Source: Streptococcus suis YS56
GTDB taxonomy: Bacteria > Bacillota > Bacilli > Lactobacillales > Streptococcaceae
Assembly (NCBI RefSeq): GCF_000440115.1
Contig: NZ_ALMY01000080.1
Location: forward strand, 1 to 32,199
DNA length: 32,199 bases
Reading direction: 5' to 3'
Shown: positions 25,654 to 32,199 of the stretch, in pieces
How the letters are laid out: every line of letters starts with the position of its first letter
Position numbering within the stretch: the first letter of the stretch is position 1
Position numbers and translations under genes: made by a program
Notes under the pieces: model-generated
What the model saw: the letters and a program-made list of their open reading frames with translations, nothing else
The model's database searches: none
What the model was told of the DNA's origin: nothing

Positions 25654-26736
25654 ATGAAACGCAAGGTATTTGAACACTACCAACCTTATAAAATCAAACA
25701 AAAGGCAAGATTTGATTTAGGAAATAACGAAAATCGTATCATTGATTGGTCCTTTTTGCCACAAGAGACCTTGGAAAATTTGGATGTCAGTCAATTAAGC
25801 TTTTATGGTGATAACACTTACTCCGAACTGATTGAGAAATATGCGGCCTATATTGGAGTGAATCCCAAACAAGTAACAGTAGGTGTGGGTTCTGATCACC
25901 TTATTCACATGATTGTTTCCACCTTTATGGAAAAGGATGATACTTTTATGACTGTCAATCCAGACTTCTTCATGTATGAAACCTATAATCACATGCATGG
26001 TAGCCAGTTTGAAGCTATTGACCTGATTGAAAAAGATGGAACATTGGCTTTGCCGGTGGAGAGCCTGTTGGCGCGTGCAGAGGTAAGCAATGCAAAGATA
26101 ATCATGCTGTCTAATCCAAACAATCCTTCGTCTGTAGCCTATTCGCTAGAAGATTTGGAGAAATTGGCTGATTCTTTTAAAGGGCTACTCGTTGTAGATG
26201 AGGCGTATATTGAATTTGCAAATGTCGATAGCTTCATCAGTCGTCTGCAACAATTTGACAATGTTTTAGTTTTACGGACTTTATCAAAGGCCTTCGGTCT
26301 AGCAGGTTTACGAGTTGGTTTTGCGGTAGGAAGCGAAGAGATAATTTATGAATTGGACAAGGTCATTCCCCCATTCAGCTTGTCAAACTTGACTGCAAAA
26401 ATGGCAGCTGTTGCATTGAATTATACAGACAAAGTTTTAGAAACAGTGGGAGTAATTCAGAATTTGCGAGAAGAAATGATTTTATTCTTGCAAGGGTTAG
26501 ATAACTGTCAAGTTCTACCTAGTCATGCTAGTTTTGTAACGTTTAAAGCACCGTGGGCAGAAGAATTTTATCAGCATGCCTTGGCACAGGATTGGAATTT
26601 CAAATATTATCCAACAGGTAAATTAGAAGGATATATTCGCTTATCTATTGGAAGACCAGAAGAGATGGCTATGATTAAAGAGATGATCAAATCAGTGATA
26701 GAAAATGGGGAGTGGGAAAGAACTCGACTAGTCTAA
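25654..26736 (+). CDS. hisC: Histidinol-phosphate aminotransferase-like PLP enzyme
   Basis: A 360-residue class I/II PLP aminotransferase of the HisC group. Conserved parts are LGNNENRIID near the N-terminus, SNPNNPSS, VVDEAYIEF, and TLSKAFGLAGLRVG with the PLP-binding lysine K212; RLSIGRPEEM near the C-terminus binds the substrate phosphate or carboxylate. No other histidine genes are in the window, so it may act on aromatic amino acids or another substrate instead. The frame opens at 25627. Two adjacent ATGs exist (25651, 25654), and the AAGGAG at 25643-25648 favours the second. It lies 30 bases after trmD. Confidence 0.85.
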   Translation: MKRKVFEHYQPYKIKQKARFDLGNNENRIIDWSFLPQETLENLDVSQLSFYGDNTYSELIEKYAAYIGVNPKQVTVGVGSDHLIHMIVSTFMEKDDTFMTVNPDFFMYETYNHMHGSQFEAIDLIEKDGTLALPVESLLARAEVSNAKIIMLSNPNNPSSVAYSLEDLEKLADSFKGLLVVDEAYIEFANVDSFISRLQQFDNVLVLRTLSKAFGLAGLRVGFAVGSEEIIYELDKVIPPFSLSNLTAKMAAVALNYTDKVLETVGVIQNLREEMILFLQGLDNCQVLPSHASFVTFKAPWAEEFYQHALAQDWNFKYYPTGKLEGYIRLSIGRPEEMAMIKEMIKSVIENGEWERTRLV

Positions 26737-26740
26737 AAAA

Positions 26741-26959
26741 GAGTTCGTCAACAATTTTTTGTTTTAAGTTGTTGAGCTGAAACAGTCTATCCCCAGACTG
26801 TTTCACTCCCACCCCGCACAGCTCAAACTGTCTGGGAGACAGTTTGAGGTTGGAGATGTAGCGAACTTTGTTCGCAACAGTCGTAATGGTCAGATTTGGA
26901 GTGTGAAACACGAACAAATTTGCCAATCAACCACTGCGCTGAGATGTTGACACGAACTC
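26741..26959. repeat. Hairpin-rich element with terminal inverted repeats
   Basis: A 219-bp non-coding stretch bounded by GAGTTCGTCAACA (26741-26753) and its inverse TGTTGACACGAACTC (26945-26959), with a 2-base bulge. It contains GAAACAGTCT/AGACTGTTTC (26779-26804), CTCAAACTGTCT/AGACAGTTTGAG (26822-26848) and GCGAAC/GTTCGC (26861-26875). A further GAGCTG/CAGCTC pair (26774-26779 with 26819-26824) could enclose the first hairpin. This looks like a miniature mobile element or a structured RNA. No protein frame in it is convincing. I know of no named family. Confidence 0.6.
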
Positions 26960-26970
26960 AGGGTAGTAGA

Positions 26971-26997
26971 GCTGGGCTTAAGCCCAGCATTTTTTTG
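26971..26997 (+). terminator. Perfect palindromic terminator
   Basis: GCTGGGCTTAAGCCCAGC (26971-26988) is an 18-base perfect palindrome, followed by A and seven T residues. It should stop transcripts from hisC and from the structured element before the fruR promoter. Confidence 0.85.
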
Positions 26998-27038
26998 AAG
27001 AAAATTGACATTTTTTGAAAGATTTTGCTAGAAAATGA

Positions 27039-27066
27039 TTGACAATGATATTTTTTAGTGTATAAT
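27039..27066 (+). promoter_or_regulatory. fruRKA promoter
   Basis: TTGACA at 27039-27044, a 16-base spacer and TATAAT at 27061-27066. A second TTGACA at 27005-27010 has no partner at proper distance. Confidence 0.85.
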
Positions 27067-27072
27067 GGATTT

Positions 27073-27086
27073 TGTAAACGATTGCA
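27073..27086 (+). promoter_or_regulatory. Catabolite-responsive element (cre) of the fru operon
   Basis: TGTAAACGATTGCA matches the CcpA-binding cre consensus (TGWAARCGYTWNCW) at all but one position. It begins at the predicted transcription start, a location where CcpA bound to HPr-Ser-P blocks transcription. This predicts glucose repression of fruRKA. Confidence 0.8.
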
Positions 27087-27099
27087 GGAGGTGTTGAAC

Positions 27100-27843
27100 A
27101 TTCTCAAATCAGAACGCAAACAAGTCATTTTAGAACGCATTCAGGCTCAGCAATTCGTCCGATTGGAAGAGTTAGTTGAGATTCTAGCAACGTCTGAATC
27201 TACTGTTCGTAGGGATTTAGATGAACTAGAAAATGAAGGCAAACTTCGAAGAGTGCATGGCGGAGCAGAAGCACCCGCCAATTTGCAATTGGAAGAGTCT
27301 ATTCTAGAAAAATCTGTCAAAAACGTTCAAGAAAAAAGAGAGATTGCTGAACGAGCAGCTCAACTGATTTTGGACGGAGATGTGATTTTCTTAGATGCAG
27401 GCACAACCACAGGGGTACTGATTGATTATCTTCAACAGGAAAATCTGACAGTCGTGACCAACTCTATCCACCACGCGGTAAGATTAGTTGAACGCAAGAT
27501 AAAAACAATCATTATAGGTGGTTTTGTTAAGCAATCAACAGACGCTTCCGTTGGAGCAGTAGCATTGGAACAAATTCGACAGCTCAATTTTGATAAGGCA
27601 TTTCTGGGGATGAATGGTATTGATAAAAACTATTTTACAACGCCAGATATTGAAGAAGCGACCATCAAACGCACTATCATAGACAATGCCAAAGAAAGCT
27701 ATGTTTTGGCAGATGCTTCTAAAATTGGTCAATTCTCCTTTGTTAAAGTTGCGGCAATCGAAAAATCCAACATTATCTGCCAATCTTCAGAAAGCAGTTT
27801 GTTGGACATCATAAAAGAGAAAACGAGGGTAATCGAGGTATGA
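27100..27843 (+). CDS. fruR: DeoR-family fructose operon repressor, probable ATT start
   Basis: A repressor sensing a fructose phosphate. The N-terminal DeoR helix-turn-helix includes TSESTVRRDLDELE and KLRRVHGGAE, followed by the sugar-phosphate isomerase-like sensor domain with FLDAGTTTG and VVTNSIHH. Family members start MLKSERKQ, but here that position is ATT at 27100. It is ATT that lies 8 bases behind the AGGAGG (27086-27091). The in-frame TTG at 27094 and GTG at 27091 are 2 bases from, or inside, the Shine-Dalgarno. The open frame from 27058 starts inside the promoter. A conventional annotation may begin at 27094. The 247-residue length from ATT fits the family. It overlaps fruK by 4 bases. 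Confidence 0.9.
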   Translation: MLKSERKQVILERIQAQQFVRLEELVEILATSESTVRRDLDELENEGKLRRVHGGAEAPANLQLEESILEKSVKNVQEKREIAERAAQLILDGDVIFLDAGTTTGVLIDYLQQENLTVVTNSIHHAVRLVERKIKTIIIGGFVKQSTDASVGAVALEQIRQLNFDKAFLGMNGIDKNYFTTPDIEEATIKRTIIDNAKESYVLADASKIGQFSFVKVAAIEKSNIICQSSESSLLDIIKEKTRVIEV

Positions 27844-28751
27844 TTTATACAGTTACGCTCAATCCAGCGATTGACTATATCGTTCGTTTAGAACATGTCG
27901 AGACGGGCAGTGTCAATCGTATGGAGAGCGACGATAAGTATGCCGGCGGTAAGGGAATTAATGTTAGCCGTGTTTTGAAGCGCTTGGGCTATCCGAATAC
28001 AGCAACGGGTTTCCTTGGGGGATTCACAGGTCAGTTCATCAAAGATGGATTGATTGCCGAAGGAATTGATACTGATTTTGTTCAGGTTAATCAAGATACA
28101 CGTATTAACGTGAAAATCAAAGCTGACCAAGAAACAGAAATCAACGGTTTGGGTCCGATTGTGACAGATACACAGTTGGCCGAATTAGAAATGGTCTTAG
28201 CAGGATTGACCAAGGAAGACACCGTTGTCTTTGCGGGGTCTGCTCCAGCTAGTCTTGGAAATGAAGTCTACAATAGGCTGATTCCCGTGGCGAAAAAAGC
28301 AGGAGCGCAAGTTGTCTGTGACTTTGAAGGCCAAACACTTCTGGATTCACTTGCTCACCAACCACTCTTGGTTAAGCCAAACAACCATGAACTTGAAGCA
28401 ATCTTCAACGTCGAGTTGAATGGCATTGCAGACATCGAGACCTATGCTAAGAAAATCTTAGATATGGGAGCTCAGAATGTTATCATTTCTATGGCAGGGG
28501 ATGGGGCTTTGTTGGCCACTCCAGCAGCTACTTACTTTGCCAAACCAATCAAGGGAACAGTGAAAAATTCTGTCGGAGCTGGAGATTCCATGGTGGCAGG
28601 ATTTACTGGCGAATATGTTCGCTCACAAGACCCAATCGAAGCTCTCAAATGGGGAGTTGCTTGCGGTACGGCAACAGCCTTTTCAGACGATTTGGCAAGT
28701 ATCGAATTTATTAAGGAAACTTATGAAAAAGTTGAGGTAGAAACACTATGA
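27840..28751 (+). CDS. fruK: 1-phosphofructokinase
   Basis: Phosphorylates fructose-1-phosphate, the product of FruA, to fructose-1,6-bisphosphate. This is a 303-residue PfkB-family kinase with the N-terminal signature TLNPAIDYIV, AGGKGINVSRVLKRLG (PfkB motif 1), the DFEGQTLLDSL region, and motif 2 SVGAGDSMVAGF with catalytic base D249. The ATGA junction with fruR and the same junction with fruA show tight translational coupling. It resembles LacC (tagatose-6-phosphate kinase), but the operon context fixes the fructose role. Confidence 0.96.
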   Translation: MIYTVTLNPAIDYIVRLEHVETGSVNRMESDDKYAGGKGINVSRVLKRLGYPNTATGFLGGFTGQFIKDGLIAEGIDTDFVQVNQDTRINVKIKADQETEINGLGPIVTDTQLAELEMVLAGLTKEDTVVFAGSAPASLGNEVYNRLIPVAKKAGAQVVCDFEGQTLLDSLAHQPLLVKPNNHELEAIFNVELNGIADIETYAKKILDMGAQNVIISMAGDGALLATPAATYFAKPIKGTVKNSVGAGDSMVAGFTGEYVRSQDPIEALKWGVACGTATAFSDDLASIEFIKETYEKVEVETL

Positions 28752-30703
28752 AAATTCAAGACGTTTTGAGAAAAGATGTCATGTTGCTTGATTTGCAAGC
28801 GACAAGCAAGGAAGCAGTCATCGATGAAATGATTACTAGCTTGGTTGACAAAGGTTATGTGACTGATTTTGATGTATTCAAAACAGGTATTATGAACCGT
28901 GAAGCACAAACGACAACAGGACTTGGCGACGGTATCGCAATGCCACATGCTAAGAATGCTGCTGTAAAAGAAGCGACTGTTCTCTTTGCAAAATCAAACA
29001 AGGGTGTTGACTACGCAAGTCTTGATGGTCAACCAACTGACTTGTTCTTCATGATTGCGGCTCCAGAAGGTGCTAACGATACCCACTTGGCTGCCCTTGC
29101 TGAACTATCAAAATACTTGATGAAAGCTGGATTTGCTGATAGACTTCGTGCGGCAACAAATCCTGAAGAAGTGATTGCAGTCTTCGATACAGCTGAAGCC
29201 GCAGATAAGGCAGTTGAAGAAGTGGTTGCAGCACCAAGTGGTGACCGTCCATTTATCGTTGCTGTTACAGCATGTACAACAGGTATTGCTCATACTTACA
29301 TGGCAGAAGAAGCACTTAAGAAACAAGCTGCTGAGATGGGTGTTGATATCAAAGTTGAAACCAACGGTGCTTCAGGTGTTGGAAACAAACTAACCGCTGA
29401 AGATATCAAGAAAGCAGCAGGTGTTATCATCGCAGCAGATAAGGCTGTTGATATGCCTCGTTTCAATGGTAAACCGTTGGTATCTCGTCCAGTTGCAGCT
29501 GGTATCAAACAAGCAGAAGAATTGATTAACATCATTTTGGATGGAAGAGCATCTGCATATACAGCAACAGAAGGAGCTGCTACAGTGGAATCTTCTGAAA
29601 AACTCAGTCTTGGTAAAGCATTCTATAAACACTTGATGAGTGGTGTTTCTCAAATGTTACCATTCGTTATCGGTGGCGGTATCTTAATCGCACTTGCCTT
29701 CCTATTCGATGGAGCTCTAGGTGTGCCGCAAGACAGTCTTGGTAGTCTTGGTTCTTACCATGAAATCGCAGCAATGTTCATGAAGATTGGTGGAGCAGCC
29801 TTCGGCTTTATGTTGCCACTTCTTGCAGGTTACATTGCTTACTCAATCGCTGAAAAACCAGGTTTGGTGGCAGGTTTCGTAGCTGGTGCAATCGCTAGCA
29901 GCGGTCTTGCGTTTGGTAAAATTCCTTACGCAGCTGGTGGTGAAGAAACGCTTGCTCTTGCTGGTGTATCATCTGGTTTCTTGGGTGCACTTGTCGGCGG
30001 TTTCCTTGCTGGTGGTGTAGTGCTCGTTCTTCGCAACGCTTTGCGCAACCTTCCAAAATCACTTCAAGGTTTGAACGCTATCTTGCTCTTGCCACTTTTG
30101 GGAACAGCAATTACTGGTTTCTTGATGTTCTTCGTTAACATCCCAATGGCAGCTATCAACACTGGTATGAACAACTTCCTTGCAGGTCTTGAAGGTAGCT
30201 CTGCTATTCTCCTTGGCCTTGTCCTCGGTGGTATGATGGCAGTCGATATGGGTGGTCCAGTCAACAAGGCAGCTTATGTCTTCGGTACAGGTACACTTGC
30301 AGCAACTGTTGCTGATGGTGGTTCTGTTGCCATGGCAGCGGTAATGGCTGGTGGTATGGTTCCACCGTTGGCAGTATTCGTAGCAACTCTTCTTTACAAA
30401 AACAAATTCACACAAGAAGAGCGTAACTCAGGTTTGACAAACATCGTTATGGGTCTTTCATTCATCACTGAAGGTGCTATTCCGTTTGGTGCTGCTGACC
30501 CAGCTCGTGCAATCCCAAGCTTTATTGCTGGTTCTGCTCTTGCAGGTGCCTTGGTTGGTTTGTCAGGCATTCAACTGATGGCTCCACACGGTGGTATCTT
30601 CGTTATCGCTTTGACATCTAACCCCTTGCTTTATCTTGCTTATGTAGCAATCGGTGCAGTAGTGTCAGGTGTCCTCTATGGAGTACTTCGTCAATCAAAA
30701 TAA
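28748..30703 (+). CDS. fruA: Fructose-specific PTS permease EIIABC
   Basis: Transports fructose and phosphorylates it at carbon 1 during uptake. The 651-residue protein is a single-chain EIIA-EIIB-EIIC. EIIA occupies about 1-150 with phosphoryl-accepting H67 (GIAMPHAKN). EIIB occupies about 170-270 with C176 in VTACTTGIAHTYMAEE. The EIIC membrane domain runs from about 290 to the end, with MLPFVIGGGILIAL and ITEGAIPFGAADP. No fused HPr domain is present. Codon use is that of a highly expressed gene. It ends the fruRKA operon, with a terminator directly after the stop. Confidence 0.97.
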   Translation: MKIQDVLRKDVMLLDLQATSKEAVIDEMITSLVDKGYVTDFDVFKTGIMNREAQTTTGLGDGIAMPHAKNAAVKEATVLFAKSNKGVDYASLDGQPTDLFFMIAAPEGANDTHLAALAELSKYLMKAGFADRLRAATNPEEVIAVFDTAEAADKAVEEVVAAPSGDRPFIVAVTACTTGIAHTYMAEEALKKQAAEMGVDIKVETNGASGVGNKLTAEDIKKAAGVIIAADKAVDMPRFNGKPLVSRPVAAGIKQAEELINIILDGRASAYTATEGAATVESSEKLSLGKAFYKHLMSGVSQMLPFVIGGGILIALAFLFDGALGVPQDSLGSLGSYHEIAAMFMKIGGAAFGFMLPLLAGYIAYSIAEKPGLVAGFVAGAIASSGLAFGKIPYAAGGEETLALAGVSSGFLGALVGGFLAGGVVLVLRNALRNLPKSLQGLNAILLLPLLGTAITGFLMFFVNIPMAAINTGMNNFLAGLEGSSAILLGLVLGGMMAVDMGGPVNKAAYVFGTGTLAATVADGGSVAMAAVMAGGMVPPLAVFVATLLYKNKFTQEERNSGLTNIVMGLSFITEGAIPFGAADPARAIPSFIAGSALAGALVGLSGIQLMAPHGGIFVIALTSNPLLYLAYVAIGAVVSGVLYGVLRQSK

Positions 30704-30708
30704 TATGG

Positions 30709-30736
30709 AAAACCTTGTCTTCAGGCAAGGTTTTTT
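30709..30736 (+). terminator. Terminator of the fruRKA operon
   Basis: AAAACCTTG (30709-30717) pairs with CAAGGTTTT (30726-30734) around an 8-base loop, followed by T residues. Confidence 0.85.
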
Positions 30737-30752
30737 GATAGCTTTGGAAATG

Positions 30753-30912
30753 ATACTCAATGAAAATCAAAAATAGCATAGGAAATGGCAATGAAGCCGA
30801 GGATAGAACTCTGTTACTATCTTGTTTCAAGGTAACAGGCTGAAAAGCTCCACCGGAGCTTTTCACTCATCAAGGGTCTTGCCAACGGATAATTTTGATT
30901 TTCGAAGAGTAT
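30753..30912 (-). repeat. RUP-like miniature element, copy 2 (inverted relative to copy 1)
   Basis: A 160-bp element whose 20-bp ends are identical to those of the copy at 4429-4532 but in reverse order (30753-30772 and 30893-30912). An AGTTCTATC core and flanking CTTC/GCC positions are shared. It is 56 bp longer and holds two strong hairpins: CTGTTAC/GTAACAG (30811-30838), with an inner CTTG/CAAG stem, and GAAAAGCTCC/GGAGCTTTTC (30842-30864). It sits between fruA and the surface protease gene. Confidence 0.8.
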
Positions 30913-31036
30913 GAGTTGTTTTTCTTGCTAGATGAACGGGTGCGCTGAGGAATACATCTGTCAGGAATTAGGTAACTCTAAATAAAATGTATATTGAAAT
31001 GTTTTTAGGATAAAAGGGTGGGTTTTTAGAAAAATA

Positions 31037-31045
31037 TGCTATACT
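31037..31045 (+). promoter_or_regulatory. Extended -10 promoter of the IgA1-protease-like gene
   Basis: TGCTATACT at 31037-31045 is an extended -10 element without a recognisable -35, 34 bases before the start codon. A GAAGGAG ribosome binding site lies at 31067-31073. The rest of 30913-31079 shows nothing. Confidence 0.6.
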
Positions 31046-31079
31046 TATAACAAAGAAGAAACAAACGAAGGAGCTTTAT

Positions 31080-32199
31080 ATGTTTTGGAAAGAAAAACAA
31101 ACTAAGTTTTCAATTCGTAAATTTAATCTAGGTGTTGCCTCTGTTATCATTGGCATGACTGGGCTCTTATATACTATACCCAACGAGGTTTTTAGTGCAG
31201 AATTACCTGTACTTGCCCAGACCAATATAGCAAGAGAACAGATTTCCTATAAATATGTTCTTTATTCAGAATTAACATCGGATGAGAAGGCACGAATTCA
31301 GGCGACCATGCCAGCAAGGCAGGTAGGGAATACCCATACTTACTATATGGTCTATCGTCCAAAGGTCAATTTACCTCAAACAGGAAGTACGTTGCCTTTT
31401 GCAAGTAGCTTTATTGGCTTAGGGTTATTGATTATTGGTATATCCTTTACAAAAGATAGGAAAAAGCGACTTGTGAGGAGTTTGATTATTTTAACTGCTA
31501 CAGGTAGTTTTTCGGTGGCAGCAATTTCTACAGGTAGCCTCTCTGGTTTCGATAAGCAATTTACCCTTGCCGTAGGGGAAGTTTTACCACAAGCTGTGAT
31601 TTCTATAGATCAGCATGAATTTGTAGGTTTTATTTTAGAGGGGGATGTTAATTCTGAGACAGTCACAGTAACTGAAGCAGTTATCGATGAACAGAAGTCG
31701 TCGAGTGAATTAACATTACCAAATACCTTGGTTGATGAATCCGTTAAACGATTGGAAAAACCTGGTTCGACTAGCATTGAAGAGAATCTTGAATCTCCAA
31801 TTACAGAAGAAAGTCCTGCTTCTAATCAATCTGGTTCAACGCCTGAATCAAGTACATCAGACGAACCAGCTTCTTCAACACCAGAAAAAGAGTCTGAGTC
31901 GGGTCAATCTTCATCTTCAACGGAATCAAATGTTCCTGAAGCTCCGACTACGGAAGAAAGTCCTGTTTCTGACCAATCCGATTCAACAACTGAATCAAGT
32001 ACGTCAGGAGAACCAGCTTCCGATACTCCAAATGACTCAGAAACACCGGTCACTCCGACATCAGAAGGAGCTAATCCTAATCAACCAGTAGGCTCTACTG
32101 TCCCAAGTGATTCTTCATCTGATTCACCACAACAGCCAGAGAAAGAAGTTGTATCAGAGCAACCTGAAATCCCAGCGGAGTCAGAAGTACCAGCTTCTT
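31080..32199 (+). CDS. IgA1-protease-like (M26) zinc metalloprotease, N-terminal part; runs off the window
   Basis: An open frame of 373 codons with no stop before the window end. It begins with a YSIRK-type signal (FSIRKFNLGVASVIIG, about 10-25). Unusually, the sortase motif LPQTG lies near the N-terminus (98-102), followed by two membrane segments (about 105-123 and 134-150) around KDRKKRLVR. That is the architecture of pneumococcal Iga, ZmpB and ZmpC. A long Ser/Thr/Glu/Pro-rich stretch follows from about 200, with a repeated unit of 49 residues. The HExxH protease domain would lie beyond the window, so the enzyme class is inferred from architecture. GAAGGAG fixes the ATG. Confidence 0.85.
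   Translation, partial: MFWKEKQTKFSIRKFNLGVASVIIGMTGLLYTIPNEVFSAELPVLAQTNIAREQISYKYVLYSELTSDEKARIQATMPARQVGNTHTYYMVYRPKVNLPQTGSTLPFASSFIGLGLLIIGISFTKDRKKRLVRSLIILTATGSFSVAAISTGSLSGFDKQFTLAVGEVLPQAVISIDQHEFVGFILEGDVNSETVTVTEAVIDEQKSSSELTLPNTLVDESVKRLEKPGSTSIEENLESPITEESPASNQSGSTPESSTSDEPASSTPEKESESGQSSSSTESNVPEAPTTEESPVSDQSDSTTESSTSGEPASDTPNDSETPVTPTSEGANPNQPVGSTVPSDSSSDSPQQPEKEVVSEQPEIPAESEVPAS
31803..32030 (+). repeat. Two in-frame repeats in the low-complexity region of the protease
   Basis: A roughly 80-base unit encoding TEESPxSxQSxSTxESSTSxEPASxTP occurs at 31803-31883 and again at 31950-32030, spaced 147 bases (49 codons) apart. Such in-frame repeats are prone to expansion and contraction between strains. 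Confidence 0.7.

Noticed and set aside
26741..26959. CRISPR array or tandem repeat
   Set aside because: The hairpins are inverted, not direct repeats, and there are no regularly spaced identical units.
30059..30415. 118-codon Cys/His-rich minus-strand frame inside fruA
   Set aside because: The Cys and His codons come from the complement of GGT/GCA-rich membrane-domain codons; no start signal.
31732..32091. 119-codon plus-strand frame at the right edge
   Set aside because: It is a Leu/Gln-rich shifted reading of the Ser/Glu/Pro-repeat region of the protease starting at 31080, whose frame is open throughout.

Overview
The window looks like a low-GC Gram-positive chromosome, most probably Streptococcus suis. 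The evidence is gene content and synteny recalled from streptococci: a murB-potABCD operon, fruRKA, a YSIRK-type LPXTG subtilase resembling SspA, an IgA1-protease-like protein with an N-terminal LPXTG, pneumococcal RUP-like repeats, and strong AGGAGG ribosome binding sites. No database search was run, so the species is an inference. No tRNA, rRNA, CRISPR array or intact mobile element was found.

Layout. 1-900: a degenerate coding remnant, then rpsP and khpA. 919-4472: two half-transporters forming a heterodimeric ABC exporter with one degenerate ATP site; a RUP-like repeat supplies the last codons of the second. 4593-5516 (minus): a membrane-anchored polysaccharide deacetylase, divergent from hom-thrB (5621-7771). 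8006-12731: murB followed by the tightly overlapping spermidine/putrescine importer potABCD. 12845-14383: a ClC-type chloride transporter. 14430-14782: a dead IS110-family transposase fragment. 15219-19976: a 1585-residue cell-wall-anchored subtilisin-like protease. 20031-20882 (minus): nnrD. 20980-24291: nth (apparently leaderless), guaC and a MATE exporter. 24390-26736: rimM-trmD and an orphan hisC-like aminotransferase. 26741-26959: a hairpin-rich element with terminal inverted repeats. 27100-30703: the fructose operon fruR-fruK-fruA with a cre site. 30753-30912: a second RUP-like repeat in opposite orientation. 31080 to the window end: the start of an M26-type metalloprotease gene.

How the genes work together. 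Ribosome and RNA maturation genes (rpsP, khpA, rimM, trmD) sit at the two ends of a 23.5-kb interval filled with metabolic, transport and surface genes. Most units are closed by rho-independent terminators, several of them working in both directions between convergent genes. The fructose operon is self-contained: a DeoR-type repressor, 1-phosphofructokinase and the PTS permease, with 4-base overlaps. Two large surface proteases (31 kb apart at most, about 11 kb between them) are the likely host-interaction genes.

Most of the window is ordinary core genome. The items most worth a second look are the 219-bp structured repeat at 26741-26959, the RUP-like element that encodes the C-terminus of an ABC exporter, the probable ATT start codon of fruR, the leaderless nth lacking two iron-sulfur cysteines, and the TTG start of potA overlapped by an 8-codon ORF with better Shine-Dalgarno spacing.
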